Assembly: GCA_963828825.1 (NCBI GenBank)
Contig: CAWHGF010000007.1
Span: 744,001 to 808,000, forward strand
DNA from: Bog-473 sp963828825
Lineage (GTDB): Bacteria > Actinomycetota > Acidimicrobiia > Acidimicrobiales > RAAP-2
Reading direction: 5' to 3'
Length of the DNA: 64,000 nucleotides
Shown: positions 52,880-62,472 of the stretch, piece by piece
Layout: each line of letters opens with the position of its first letter
Position numbering within the stretch: position 1 is the first letter of the stretch
Position numbers and translations under genes: made by a program
The notes under the pieces: generated by a model
Seen by the model: only the letters and a program-made list of their open reading frames with translations
Told to the model about the DNA's origin: nothing
Databases searched by the model: none

Positions 52880-55800
52880 TCAGGGAGAATGTCCCAGGAT
52901 GGAGCCCAGTTCGGAGGCCCGCCTGATCACGAAGTCCACGCCGGTTTCCTCCGCTGCACGACGGGCGGCATCGACTTGACAGGCCGCCTCCGCGATCTGG
53001 CCCGCTCGGGCGAGTGCCTGCGCGTAGGCCAGGCGCGTCTGCGACGCAAGGGTCGGCGACCCGAAACGGAGCTCGAGGTCGAGTGCCTTGGCGAAGGCGT
53101 CGAAGGCGACGTCGAACCTCCCGAGCAGGGCGTGGTGCATTGCAAGATAGCGATCGGCCGCCCCGAGCGCGGCGATGTAGCGCATGGTGACGAGGCGCCC
53201 TGCGAGTGGAGCCATTTGCACCAGAAGCTGGGCGGCCAGGTCCGAGTCGTCCAGCGCGTACACCGCCTCTGTCATCACCGCGAGGACGGAGTTCGTGTAG
53301 GTGTCGTCCCTGAGGTGCAGGACTCCGCCGGGCGCGAGGGACTGGAGCACCGACACGGCGCGAGTCCGTTGGCCCGATGACGCGAGCACGAGGGCCAGCG
53401 CAGCTCGTGGGGCGTCGAGAGCCGGCTGTGCCTGCAGCAGTGCTTCGTAGGAAGCAATGCTGACGTCGAGTCGGTCGCGCCACCAGAGGACAATCCCGAG
53501 TTGACCAGCCGCCTCGCCCAATCTGGCTTCCTCAATCCCCTTGAGAGCGAGCCTCTCGGCGACCTCAAGGTGGTCGAACGCGAGCGCCTGGAATGCCTCG
53601 AAGCGCAGCTCGTCACATTTCGAGACCTCGGCACGCAAAGTCTCGGCGTCTCCCGTTTCCGCCGCCAGTGCGACGTAATGGCGGTGCGCGATCACCGCAT
53701 CCGCCCTAGAACCCGTCAATTCCGCCAACTGTAAGAACTCTGCATTCCATCCCCAACGCTCCGGGATGGGCTCGCCGATGCACGATCCGAGGTGTGAGCC
53801 CAGGGCGTGTCGAAGCACGACCGGGTCGTCGAGCTGCCGCGCCAGCTGCAGCGCCTCGCCGCTGACGCGCCGGCCCTCGGTGGCCTCACCCGCCGAGTGT
53901 GCCAGGTAGCGGCCGCGTGCCGCGAGCAAGAGCGACCGTTGGGTTGTCTCTTCAGAAGTACCCTCCAGACGCGCTAGGCACCGCATCTGCTGGTCCAACA
54001 GCCGCGCGTCGCCGCTGGCGGTCACGGTTGATCCCGAGAGCTCGATGACCACGCGTGTCGCCCGCAAGACGTCGCCAGCTTCCTCGGCGAGGTCGACGAC
54101 CGTCCACAGGTCGGCAATCCCGCGCTCCCAGTACACTGCACCCGCCGCCGCGCCGGCTCGCCCTCGCTCGAAGAGCAGGTCCATGCGGAGCGATACGTCG
54201 TCGCGCATCATGTCGTCCAAAGTTGCGAGGGCGGCGTCAAATTCCTGAATGGCGGCCTCGAAGGCAAGGCGTTGCCATGCCTGAGCTCCAGCGGCGAGCG
54301 CGTAGTTGATGCCTCTAAGCTTTCGATCCCCATCGAGAGCCCGCGAGTAGTGGTAGGCAAGAACTGGTAGTTCCGAATCCGACGTTTGCTGGCGCTCGAT
54401 TGCGTCGCCGATAAGTCCGTGGTAATGAGCGATCCGACTCGCGCTCAACTCCGAGTAGACGGTCTCCCAAACAAGGTCGTGGGTGAACCGGAAGCGGCCG
54501 GGCCCTGTCTCCTCAATGAGCTGCGCCCGGGCACATTTCTCCACGACCTCGAGGAGCTCCGCGACGGTGAGACCCGTGACAAACGCCAGAACGTCGAGCC
54601 CGAACTCGGACCCGACGACGCTCGCGGTCGCGAGCGCTGAGCGAGCCTGTTGCCCCAACGACGCCGACCGGGCCGCCACGAGGTCGCCGACAAGGTGCGG
54701 CCGATCGATGAGGTCCGCGGCCCCGGTCGTGAGCATTTGGCGCAACAGAAACGGATTGCCGCCGGTCAGGCGGTGCAGCGATCGCGCGTCCTCACCATGC
54801 TCGACTATCAGTTTGGCCACATCGTCCGTGCTCAGACCTCCTAGGTTGATCCTCCGCACGTGGGGGGTCTGCTGCAACGCCCAGAGCGCTGTCTCGAACG
54901 GGCTGGTCAGTTCCACGTCGGTGTCGCGGTAGATCACCACGATCAGCGCCGAGAGCGCGCTACCACTGTGGGTGAGCTCATTCAGTAGTTGCACGCTCGA
55001 GGCATCGGCCCACTGCATGTCGTCGAGCACGAGGAGAACGGGAGCGGTGGAGGCCACGGCGGAGAGCAGCTCAGAAAAGCCCTGCAATTGGTGGAGGCGG
55101 TGCAACCCAGGCTCGGCAACGGGCGGCAAGGGCTTGACGCCGAACCGGGTGACGAGGTCCGGCAACAGTCCTGACAGGTAGGAGCCCCACCGATTCACTA
55201 TCCCGCCCAGATCGTCGTCTGAGGCGCTTGCCGTCCAGCGCGTCAGCGCGTCAGCAAAGGACTGATAAGGGACGGTAAGACCCTTGCGGCTGCGCCCGTA
55301 GAGCACCGTGGCGCCCTCGCCATAGGCACCGATTGCCAGACGCCCCACCAGGGCGGTCTTGCCGATACCCGCCTCTCCGCCTACGAGTGCCGCGCCCATC
55401 CGACCGGTCCGTGACGTGTGCCACGCCTCGAGCAAGGACTCCAGCTCAAGTGATCGGCCAACGAAGAGCTCGGTAGCGAGCTCGTCGGGAAAACTCCGGT
55501 GAAGCGCAGAACGCGCCCGGACAGGAGGGAAGTTGGCCGCGAGATCGTCGTGGCGGAGCTGGTGCAGCTCCATCGGCTCTTCGATGTCCTTGAGGAGAAA
55601 CGTTCCCAGGTTCCACGTATTGGCACTGGGTACTAGAGAGGCGGTGCGCGCTGAGAGCAGTACCTGGCCCCCGTGTGCGGCCGACATGATGCGTGCAGCT
55701 TCATGCACGGTGAGGCCCACAAACCCCTCGGCGGCATCGGGTACTGCGGGACCGGTATGAAGACCCATGCGAACCCGAAGGGCGGTTCCGTTACCGAGGT

Positions 55801-56059
55801 GGATATCCGCAAAGGACCGTTGCACTTCCAGGGCGGCAGTGACAGCCTCGTCGGGCTCCGAAAAGGCCATGAACATGCCGTCGCCGCTCGTTCCGAACTC
55901 GTCGCCGCCGTGGCGACGGAGCGCTTGGCGTAGCACGGCGAAGTGCTCGTTGACGGCGCGCTGATACCGGGCCGGTCCAAGGTCCCGCAGCAGCTGCGTA
56001 GACCCCTGGATGTCGGTGAAGCAGCAGGTCACCTCGACCCACTTCGCGCTAGTGGCCAC
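52880..56059 (-). CDS. Class III nucleotide cyclase - AAA ATPase regulatory protein
   Basis: This is a 1059-residue multidomain protein. Residues 1-165 form a class III cyclase domain with FTDIQGST (metal Asp16) and GTSGDGMFMAF (Asp60); the usual transition-state Asn is His in GLTVHEAARI while the Arg remains. Residues about 195-500 are a STAND/AAA ATPase: VGGEAGIGKTALVGRL (Walker A), VLLVLDDMQWADASSVQLLN (Walker B). The rest is a long TPR-like helical array. Unlike LuxR-type relatives there is no C-terminal helix-turn-helix. A signalling scaffold that may or may not make cAMP is expected. Confidence 0.9.
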   Translation of the reverse strand: MATSAKWVEVTCCFTDIQGSTQLLRDLGPARYQRAVNEHFAVLRQALRRHGGDEFGTSGDGMFMAFSEPDEAVTAALEVQRSFADIHLGNGTALRVRMGLHTGPAVPDAAEGFVGLTVHEAARIMSAAHGGQVLLSARTASLVPSANTWNLGTFLLKDIEEPMELHQLRHDDLAANFPPVRARSALHRSFPDELATELFVGRSLELESLLEAWHTSRTGRMGAALVGGEAGIGKTALVGRLAIGAYGEGATVLYGRSRKGLTVPYQSFADALTRWTASASDDDLGGIVNRWGSYLSGLLPDLVTRFGVKPLPPVAEPGLHRLHQLQGFSELLSAVASTAPVLLVLDDMQWADASSVQLLNELTHSGSALSALIVVIYRDTDVELTSPFETALWALQQTPHVRRINLGGLSTDDVAKLIVEHGEDARSLHRLTGGNPFLLRQMLTTGAADLIDRPHLVGDLVAARSASLGQQARSALATASVVGSEFGLDVLAFVTGLTVAELLEVVEKCARAQLIEETGPGRFRFTHDLVWETVYSELSASRIAHYHGLIGDAIERQQTSDSELPVLAYHYSRALDGDRKLRGINYALAAGAQAWQRLAFEAAIQEFDAALATLDDMMRDDVSLRMDLLFERGRAGAAAGAVYWERGIADLWTVVDLAEEAGDVLRATRVVIELSGSTVTASGDARLLDQQMRCLARLEGTSEETTQRSLLLAARGRYLAHSAGEATEGRRVSGEALQLARQLDDPVVLRHALGSHLGSCIGEPIPERWGWNAEFLQLAELTGSRADAVIAHRHYVALAAETGDAETLRAEVSKCDELRFEAFQALAFDHLEVAERLALKGIEEARLGEAAGQLGIVLWWRDRLDVSIASYEALLQAQPALDAPRAALALVLASSGQRTRAVSVLQSLAPGGVLHLRDDTYTNSVLAVMTEAVYALDDSDLAAQLLVQMAPLAGRLVTMRYIAALGAADRYLAMHHALLGRFDVAFDAFAKALDLELRFGSPTLASQTRLAYAQALARAGQIAEAACQVDAARRAAEETGVDFVIRRASELGSILGHSP

Positions 56060-56360
56060 TGCGTTACAACTCTACCGATGCCCACGCGGGTTCCCGCTCT
56101 CGGGTGGGCACGCGTTTTCCCTCGGCCGATCAGGCGAGGCCGGATACCCTCGGCGGTGGGTACCGCCGAGCTTTGCTGGCAGTTCTCGCTAACGATTCGT
56201 TCTGACCTGCGGGAATGACTGTCACACAGGTGGCCGTGGCGGCGTTGTGTTGTGGCGAACAGCCGGCGCACACCAAGCCCGCCCGGTCTGGTGATAGGTG
56301 ACGCCTCAGGTCTTGCAGAGGCCCCGCCCATATCCGGCAGCGAGGATAGGGGTCTCCTCC

Positions 56361-57110
56361 CTACGGGCGCCGCCATATGTAGAGAGCTGCGTCCTCGATT
56401 TTGGTAACAGAACCGCCGAATTCGTCGTTCACGACCCTCGTCATTGCCTCGTATTCCTCGTCGGACCGTTGCCCTCCATAGGTCTTTGTCACCGCGACGA
56501 AGGTTGAAGCATCGAGTGTGCGTTCAAAGACGTGATGGAGAACTAAGTGGTCCTCGAACCGAGGATCACTACGAATCGGCCGCATTGAGCCATCAACGTG
56601 GTCCATCCGCTTGACCCATGGGTAGCCACTGATGTGGGCCATTCGCTCCTCGAAAGGCTCCTGACCCCATGAGACGACCTCTGTCCAGACGAGAGCGAGC
56701 GAGCCGCCCGAGGTGATGAGTTCTGCCACCCGATCCACTGCAACCGCGGGGTCCACCCAGTGCCAGGCATTGAAGGAAGCAACCAACTGGACTGGACTCG
56801 GCGTCGCGTAGTCCTCAAAGCGGCCCACAAAGACCGAACCACGACCGCCGAGCTTGGCCTGTGCCAACCTTGCCATCTCGGGTGACGGTTCGATCGCGGT
56901 GACCGAAAGCCCCCGTCGCGCGAGTGGCTCTGTGGCGATGCCCGTTCCTGCGCCTATCTCAATGACCTCGGCTCCCTGTGAAGTGTCGGTCACTCGGAGG
57001 ATGTCGTCAAACACGCCTTCTGGGTATCGGGGCCGATAACGGTCATAGTCCAGAGCCTGTGCCCCGAATCTCCCAGATGCCTCGGATGCCAGTTGCCACA
57101 GGTCAGACAT
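56361..57110 (-). CDS. Class I SAM-dependent methyltransferase
   Basis: This is a 249-residue enzyme from ATG 57110. It starts MSDLWQLASEASGRFGAQAL then DYDRYRPRYPEGVFDDIL, a common opening of this group. SAM motifs are AEVIEIGAGTGIATEPLARR, the acidic VTAIEPSPEM and LVASFNAWHWVDPAVAVDRV. The substrate is unknown. It looks intact, unlike the methyltransferase at 48672-49234, and is separated from the sulfotransferase gene by 133 bp holding an island motif. Confidence 0.88.
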   Translation of the reverse strand: MSDLWQLASEASGRFGAQALDYDRYRPRYPEGVFDDILRVTDTSQGAEVIEIGAGTGIATEPLARRGLSVTAIEPSPEMARLAQAKLGGRGSVFVGRFEDYATPSPVQLVASFNAWHWVDPAVAVDRVAELITSGGSLALVWTEVVSWGQEPFEERMAHISGYPWVKRMDHVDGSMRPIRSDPRFEDHLVLHHVFERTLDASTFVAVTKTYGGQRSDEEYEAMTRVVNDEFGGSVTKIEDAALYIWRRP

Positions 57111-57169
57111 AGCAAGCAAGTATTCCCTCGGGCAACAGACGCGTGCCCAGCGTCCCAGGGCGCCCGAGT

Positions 57170-57190
57170 CCGGCGAAGTGGGGCACCCTC
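57170..57190 (-). repeat. Island motif copy
   Basis: Minus-strand copy, GAGGGTGCCCCACTTCGCCGG, 60 bp upstream of the methyltransferase start. Confidence 0.62.
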
Positions 57191-57243
57191 TGACCTGATC
57201 GGTATCGGCACTTTCCGAGTCGTCAGCGGCGCGGTCGCAGCAG

Positions 57244-58149
57244 TTAGGGGCGTTGCCCCAGGGCGAGGGAGCCATGCTCGAGCCACAGGGCGGCATCTTC
57301 GGGAAGGCGCTCGGCGGCGAGTTGTTGCTCGTGTCGACGAAGTTGCGCCTCACTGAGCTGGGCACGCCACCTCCCGTTCGTCCCCTGGTTGAAGAATGCA
57401 GTCGCGCCTTCGGGAAAGGCTTGTTTCAGGATCGCCGATGCTTCATGTTGTGACTTCATCGCCTCGAACCTGCACCGCTCTACGACCTCGCTCCAGAGCG
57501 CAGTGGGGATGTCGACGTCGAGAAAGTCGGCGATGCGCCGCATCTCGCCGCCGAGGTCGCGGATGAGGTCGGCGTAGTGGACGAGCAGCACGAACGGCTC
57601 GTGGCGATTCGGCCACCACGAGGCCAGGTGTTCCATGGGCGTCCCCCAGTCGACCCATTCGTCGATCAGTTGGTCCATGTCGCCATCCCACACCGGTGGC
57701 CACGGTGCAACGCCGTCCCGGGCTGCGATGGTGTTGAGGGCCTCTATCACTTCCGGCCGAATCTTGCGCCGGTGGTTAGCGAATGAGACGAGCGCGTCGC
57801 GTCCGTCTCGATAGACGGCGAGGTAGCGGCATTCAGTGAAGACCGGCGTGCAGTCGGCTGGGCTGTGCGTCTTGATGAACCGTCGGTGTGCGATCGCGTC
57901 GACCCTCGCGATCATGTCGTTCAACGGAACTATCCGGGCGTCCAGCCAGGGGCTCAGCTCGAAGGCGGGAGCAGGCGCGTCGCCGTGGGGCCACAACAGC
58001 GAAGCCACGATGCCCTGCATCCACGTCGTCCCCGACTTCGGCGGAGTCGTGATGAAGATGTCGTCCGGCCGCGGAGTGAATCGCTCCCACCGTTGACTGT
58101 CATCGTGGACGTGCTGACGACGGCGCGTGGCCGGCAGCACCGGTGCCAT
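57244..58149 (-). CDS. Sulfotransferase family protein
   Basis: This 301-residue cytosolic-type sulfotransferase starts at ATG 58149. The PAPS 5'-phosphosulfate loop is PDDIFITTPPKSGTTWMQGI. Further landmarks are RRFIKTHSPADC, YLAVYRDGRDALVSFANHRR (3'-phosphate binding, YxxRDGRDAxxS) and HYADLIRDLGGEMRRIADFL. The C-terminal FFNQGTNGRWRAQLSEAQLR matches the conserved GxxGxWKxxxS region. It would transfer sulfate from PAPS to an alcohol or amine; the acceptor is unknown. No PAPS synthesis gene is in the window. Confidence 0.93.
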   Translation of the reverse strand: MAPVLPATRRRQHVHDDSQRWERFTPRPDDIFITTPPKSGTTWMQGIVASLLWPHGDAPAPAFELSPWLDARIVPLNDMIARVDAIAHRRFIKTHSPADCTPVFTECRYLAVYRDGRDALVSFANHRRKIRPEVIEALNTIAARDGVAPWPPVWDGDMDQLIDEWVDWGTPMEHLASWWPNRHEPFVLLVHYADLIRDLGGEMRRIADFLDVDIPTALWSEVVERCRFEAMKSQHEASAILKQAFPEGATAFFNQGTNGRWRAQLSEAQLRRHEQQLAAERLPEDAALWLEHGSLALGQRP

Positions 58150-58392
58150 TCCGCGAGCGTATCCGCATCGGATCAACGGGGTGTCGTCCGCACTCCACAG
58201 GTGTTACGACGGCTGACACTGTCCGGTAATGCCGGATACCGGATGGCCATTCGCCGTCATACCCCTGCCCCCATAGTGCCATGGATTCGCAGGGTGGCAC
58301 CCCAGTCCGGCAGCGTACGGGGATAGTTCGACATGGAGTGGGGTCGTGTTGCAGGCGAACGCGATGGATGCGGTCGGTGGCGACACCGATCC

Positions 58393-59685
58393 TTACCCGA
58401 AGGGGACAGTTACCGGACCGGGGGTCGGTCGGTAGACGGCAAAGAAGTCACGGTCGTCGGGGACGAGGTAGCGATCGGGTGACTGATTCGGGTTGGGTCC
58501 CACCTGCGTCGGGTTGAGACCGGGGGGATTGTAGGTGTTGAGCGAATGCCATTCCGGGTTGATGTCGAATTCCATGGCCCGCACTGCTCCGGCGTGTTGA
58601 AGGATCTGCGCGATGCTGACCACTGTCTGATAGTCAGCGGCGACGTAAATGAGGTTGCCTCGAGCGTCGATCCCAACACCGGTGCGCCAGACGCGCGTGA
58701 CTCCGCCGAGCGTGTATCCCCACTGGGGGCTATTGGGATCGGTGTTCAAAGCGGGATTCAGCTGGCTGTTCCAGACGATCGGAGCCAGGCTCTGCCGAGC
58801 CCACGCGACGCCGGGGCCGGGGTTCGGGCCGCCGCTCCAATTCACAATGTCCACGCGGCCATCCGTATAACCAATCAGTGTCGCGTTGCCGTCCTTTAGC
58901 GGTTCGTTCGTTTGGCCGTTGTCCGCAGACCCGTTCTGACCATCGACATAGGTAAACCCGCCGTTGAAGGTTGCAAGCAGACGAGAGCGCTGGCTGTAGG
59001 GAACCATCGCCGGTCCGCGTACGGCCGCGTTCGGCGGCTCATAGCGGCCCGGGTAATAGCCGAGCTCTGTCCGCGAATGGTCGAACCAGGCGACGTACGC
59101 CACGATCTGTGGGTAGGTGGGGTCAGGACGATAGGTCGTGACCAGTATGGGTGGACCCCCATCGACCGATGGTCCGGTCGGCTGCCAGACGCCTTCCCCG
59201 GGAAGCGGGCTGGAGAAGACGGGTGTGATCGCCGGCGGCCATGCAGTCGTCGCAGGGGTAGCTGGGGCCGTGGGGTGTCGCACACCCACCTTCGGCAGGC
59301 TCTTCAACTGCGGCCCACCCTTCTTGGGTGCTTGGCTGCTGTAGTAGATCTGCTCAACGTGGTCGGCGGCCCAATTGCCGATGCCGAAAGGCACTTCATA
59401 ACGCACCCATTCAACGCTGTTCACGCTCCATGAGAGGCTCGTGGGCCGCAGCATCCAGACCGTGTACGAAACGGTCGCCCATAACAGCACGACGACGAGC
59501 GGTGCCACGACGAATGCACGGAGGAGTCTGCTCCGGCGAGGGAGCCTTCGCCTTCGTCGCCGCCTCCGCCTCGGCGCCAGAACGAGATTTCCCTCTGGGA
59601 TTTCCGGATCCCCAGAAGGGGTCGCTCGATCGACTGAGGCCCCGGAATCGAGCGGATCGTCAGCGAACTGGCGGCTAGGAGCCAC
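58393..59685 (-). CDS. Membrane-anchored phosphodiester glycosidase (NAGPA)-like protein
   Basis: This is a 430-residue protein. A cytoplasmic N-terminus with a run of nine arginines (about 39-47) precedes one transmembrane helix, LLRAFVVAPLVVVLLWATVS, so the bulk is outside the membrane. The extracytoplasmic part has WVRYEVPFGIGNWAADHVEQ, RLLATFNGGFTYVDG, GVTRVWRTGVGIDARGNLIY and VRAMEFDINPEWHSLNTYNP. This fits the phosphodiester glycosidase (DUF2233) domain related to the mannose-6-phosphate uncovering enzyme. Bacterial members may trim wall glycans. Confidence 0.8.
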   Translation of the reverse strand: MAPSRQFADDPLDSGASVDRATPSGDPEIPEGNLVLAPRRRRRRRRRLPRRSRLLRAFVVAPLVVVLLWATVSYTVWMLRPTSLSWSVNSVEWVRYEVPFGIGNWAADHVEQIYYSSQAPKKGGPQLKSLPKVGVRHPTAPATPATTAWPPAITPVFSSPLPGEGVWQPTGPSVDGGPPILVTTYRPDPTYPQIVAYVAWFDHSRTELGYYPGRYEPPNAAVRGPAMVPYSQRSRLLATFNGGFTYVDGQNGSADNGQTNEPLKDGNATLIGYTDGRVDIVNWSGGPNPGPGVAWARQSLAPIVWNSQLNPALNTDPNSPQWGYTLGGVTRVWRTGVGIDARGNLIYVAADYQTVVSIAQILQHAGAVRAMEFDINPEWHSLNTYNPPGLNPTQVGPNPNQSPDRYLVPDDRDFFAVYRPTPGPVTVPFG

Positions 59686-59939
59686 TCCTTAAACTATAGA
59701 TCCGCCTTTCAAAAGACATAAAGACATTCCTACGCCTATGGGATGATTCGGGTGCCGGACGGTCACTCCTTCGGCGGAGTCGCGAAGTCCGACGTCATTC
59801 CGCACGGTTGTCAGGCCACAGGATCTCCCAACTGACGGATTGGGACACGTCTGAGCACGGAACGGGCACCACCGGTAGCAGCCGCCCCTTCTGGGTATAG
59901 ATACCTCCACACGACTACGGGAGACAGGTACCAATACCG

Positions 59940-60482
59940 ATGACCACAGCGGAGGACCCAATCAGTACCGTCGCAACGGCACTACGCGGCGCAGTGGATA
60001 AAGCAGTCGATCTGATGGACTCGACCCATCTCCACTCCCTTGGAGACGCCGGGCACGAGGCGGCCTCCCGAGTGCTGGCGGGTACACCGGACCTGCCTGC
60101 ACGCTTGGGCTCGGCTCCCGTGGATCTGCATTCGCTTCGCGTCTCGACCGCTCGCCGAGCACATCAGCTCGCACACTCGATTGACGACCGCGCGGACACG
60201 CTCGCCCCCACAAACTCAGGCGCTCACCGATGGCTCAAGCGGTTCTTGGTGCTCGCACTTGCTGGCGCAGCAGCCTTCTACCTCAGCCGGAGACTGACCC
60301 AGGGGAAGACTCAATCGCAGCGGGTGAACGAACCACCCGATGAGATACTGCATGAGGAAGTGATCGCTGACGGCTCATCGACCGAAGCCAACCCTGGGGA
60401 GCCAGCCGACGCTATTGCAACCACACCCGGTCCCAAGAGCAGCTCGAACGGCGCACGATCCAAGAAGGCTGAGGCCAAGTAA
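59940..60482 (+). CDS. Hypothetical protein with one membrane helix
   Basis: This 180-residue protein starts at ATG 59940. The first 95 residues are hydrophilic and helical, TALRGAVDKAVDLMDSTHLH and AHQLAHSIDDRADTLAPTNS. A basic WLKRF precedes one helix, LVLALAGAAAFYLSRRL. The C-terminus is acidic then Lys-rich, ending GARSKKAEAK. The plan resembles DUF3618/YtxH-like envelope proteins, but I cannot assign a family. A TATAGAT hexamer at 59896 could be its -10 box. Confidence 0.65.
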   Translation: MTTAEDPISTVATALRGAVDKAVDLMDSTHLHSLGDAGHEAASRVLAGTPDLPARLGSAPVDLHSLRVSTARRAHQLAHSIDDRADTLAPTNSGAHRWLKRFLVLALAGAAAFYLSRRLTQGKTQSQRVNEPPDEILHEEVIADGSSTEANPGEPADAIATTPGPKSSSNGARSKKAEAK

Positions 60483-60701
60483 CGTTCCAATTCTTCGGCG
60501 CGGCTCGTGGGTACGGCAGCGACTCGCCGAAGAGCCGGCCGTTCAGGGTGTCAAGGTGGCTATTAGCTGTTCCCGATTGTCTGAGGATGTCCCACAGGTG
60601 GCCCAGAATATTCGACGGCCGGGACTCCATAGGGCTCTCCGATGTGCCGACTGGCCACAGGTAACAAGAGCTAACGCCGGCGGCTTCCCGGGGCGCACCG
60701 A

Positions 60702-60723
60702 GCCGGCGAACGGGGACACCCTC
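60702..60723 (-). repeat. Island motif copy
   Basis: Minus-strand copy, GAGGGTGTCCCCGTTCGCCG followed by GC, in the convergent gap after 60482. Confidence 0.62.
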
Positions 60724-60753
60724 GGACTACGCTCGATGCAGGGTTTTCCGTGA

Positions 60754-61044
60754 CTATGAGTTGTCAACGAGTTCGGCAATCTCCATGTAGCTCACTGTGG
60801 GTGATACCCCGTACAACCCGGTGACTCTCTCTCGGAGTTCGTCGGTGAAGAAAGCTTCCGCCGCCTCCTGTGAATCCCATACGTAGAAGTTCATCGCCCG
60901 CTGCTGCTTATCGTCCAAGGTAAAGACCTTGAAGCGAAGACCCGGCAGGCCCTCGAACATCTTCCGGGCATTCTTGGCCACCTCTACCACCCGGGAGCGA
61001 TCGAAGTTGCGGTCGTAGTCGAATACAACGCTGACACCGATCAT
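60754..61044 (-). CDS. Small dimeric alpha/beta-barrel (YdhR/ABM-like) protein
   Basis: This is a 96-residue protein from ATG 61044 with a strong GGAGG site. It begins MIGVSVVFDYDRNFDRSRVV and continues EGLPGLRFKVFTLDDKQQRA, MNFYVWDSQEAAEAFFTDEL and a final PTVSYMEIAEL strand. This beta-alpha-beta layout with the YVWDSxEAAEAFF helix is characteristic of YdhR/antibiotic-biosynthesis-monooxygenase-like ferredoxin folds. Members include cofactor-free monooxygenases and proteins of unknown function. Confidence 0.83.
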   Translation of the reverse strand: MIGVSVVFDYDRNFDRSRVVEVAKNARKMFEGLPGLRFKVFTLDDKQQRAMNFYVWDSQEAAEAFFTDELRERVTGLYGVSPTVSYMEIAELVDNS

Positions 61045-61592
61045 GGTGCCTCCTCTCCTCGGGCAAGCGAGCCATCCAACCCGTCTGGTTTGCCGCCATG
61101 GAGAATCCCACATGCAAGTGGCTGGGGCCACTGACAACTGCTCGATCGAGATTGCGCCACCGAGGAAGAGGGAAACCGTGCTCCTTTCTGATGGCGTACT
61201 GGGGCCTCGCTGGGTTCGTGCGACTTGCCATCGAATTGTCTTGTGCGGACAGCCATTTCGATTTCGGATTTCGACCGCCGTCGAGAGGAATATGAAACCC
61301 AAGGCTTCTATCTCGTCGAATCGCACCTGGGCGAGGTATCGGAGCTGTGCGACAGTCTGAAATTAGTGAATGACGAGCAAGTCGTCATCGCTAACTTTGA
61401 TCGACGCTCAGGAGTCGCTGGATAACCAACACGAGCGAGTGCCACCACTCGGTGGATGGCGGCACCGCCGACTGTTCGTCGGGCCGCTCGTCATGGGCGA
61501 GATGAAACGCCCATTGCTTTCGCTCCGGCTCTCCTGTACGTTCGGTCGACGCACGACGAGATGTAATCACCAACCACCAATAGGAGGTGGAG
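61045..61592. other. Intergenic region with one doubtful frame
   Basis: A plus-strand frame (TTG 61225 to 61425) ends with FDRRREEYETQGFYLVESHL, then GEVSELCDSLKLVNDEQVV. That composition looks protein-like but lacks a good start, so it may be a gene fragment. The rest shows no recognisable gene, RNA or repeat. Confidence 0.35.
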
Positions 61593-62135
61593 ATGAATCG
61601 ATTGATCAAGGCCGCAGTGGCGGGACTGGTACTGGCTGGAGGGATGCTCATCGGCAGTACAGCCGATGCAGCGACGCCCGTGAGCGGCCCAACACAGCTG
61701 TGGGCGTCGCTCGGAGCTGGCGGCGGCAACGGATTCAAGGTCGTCTTCACCGGAACGATCGGTGACAGCGGCGTGTCGTACGGGGCGACGGCGAACGGCA
61801 AGAAGACGTCGAAGCAGAATCCTGGTTACCGGCTGTTCATCCTGAAGAAGGGCACGATCTTTTTCAACACGCAGAAGATCGACGCTGCACAGAGCAACAA
61901 CAGCACGCCGCCGACCACGGAGAACGCCACGACCTGTTCGTTCACGTTCGTGACGACTGATCCGGCCACGGTCATCAGCGGGACGAAGGCGTACGCCGGA
62001 ATCAGCGGCAGCTTGACCGTGACGATTAGCTACGCGGCCACGCTGCCGTTCAAGAACGGCAAGTGCAACATGAATGCCAATCCGAGCGCTGCAATCGGAC
62101 AGGTGACCGGCACGGGCTCGGTGAGCTACGGGTAA
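61593..62135 (+). CDS. Secreted hypothetical protein
   Basis: This is a 180-residue exported protein from ATG 61593, 5 nt after AGGAGG; a GTG at 61587 is also in frame. The signal peptide, IKAAVAGLVLAGGMLIGSTA, ends near DAAT. The mature domain is beta-rich: GGGNGFKVVFTGTIGDSGVS, GYRLFILKKGTIFFNT, CSFTFVTTDPATVISGTKAY and SGSLTVTISYAATLPFKNGK. Two cysteines could form a disulfide. No family is recognised. It is the last complete gene of the island. Confidence 0.78.
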   Translation: MNRLIKAAVAGLVLAGGMLIGSTADAATPVSGPTQLWASLGAGGGNGFKVVFTGTIGDSGVSYGATANGKKTSKQNPGYRLFILKKGTIFFNTQKIDAAQSNNSTPPTTENATTCSFTFVTTDPATVISGTKAYAGISGSLTVTISYAATLPFKNGKCNMNANPSAAIGQVTGTGSVSYG

Positions 62136-62344
62136 TTACGATCTCACTTGTCTATTTGTCGATACTGGCCCGGACAGGCCCGCCACTACCGGGTCAATCG
62201 TGGATGGAATCTGTCGAACTCTGTTGGCTGGGACCGGCAATGCATAGCTAATCGCCCACCAGTGGGCCGCACTCTCACCAGAGTTGGGCTGCCTCCGGGT
62301 CACCGGTTGCCCTATCCCCGACACACGAAGCTGTCCAGATTTCT

Positions 62345-62365
62345 TGACCATAATCCTGACCATAA
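62345..62365. repeat. Short direct repeat near right island end
   Basis: TGACCATAA occurs at 62345-62353 and 62357-62365, with a 12-bp period. It lies about 108 bp left of the tRNA-derived core at 62473. Paired direct repeats at this distance are typical of integrase arm-type or excisionase sites, an inference only. Confidence 0.45.
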
Positions 62366-62472
62366 ACTCGAACGAAGTCAGTTGGACGTTGGCGCACCGG
62401 CTGGATCGCTCTCCAGGTCAGAGCGTTGTCGACGGACCGCGTGGCACGTGGTGGACTGCCTGCTGCTGGTTG

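Noticed and set aside
41797..62135. Anti-phage defence or toxin-antitoxin system in the island
   Set aside because: I looked for nucleases, methylase-restriction pairs, retron, CBASS and TA signatures. The cyclase-ATPase lacks a CBASS layout and the methyltransferases are small-molecule type, so no defence system is supported.
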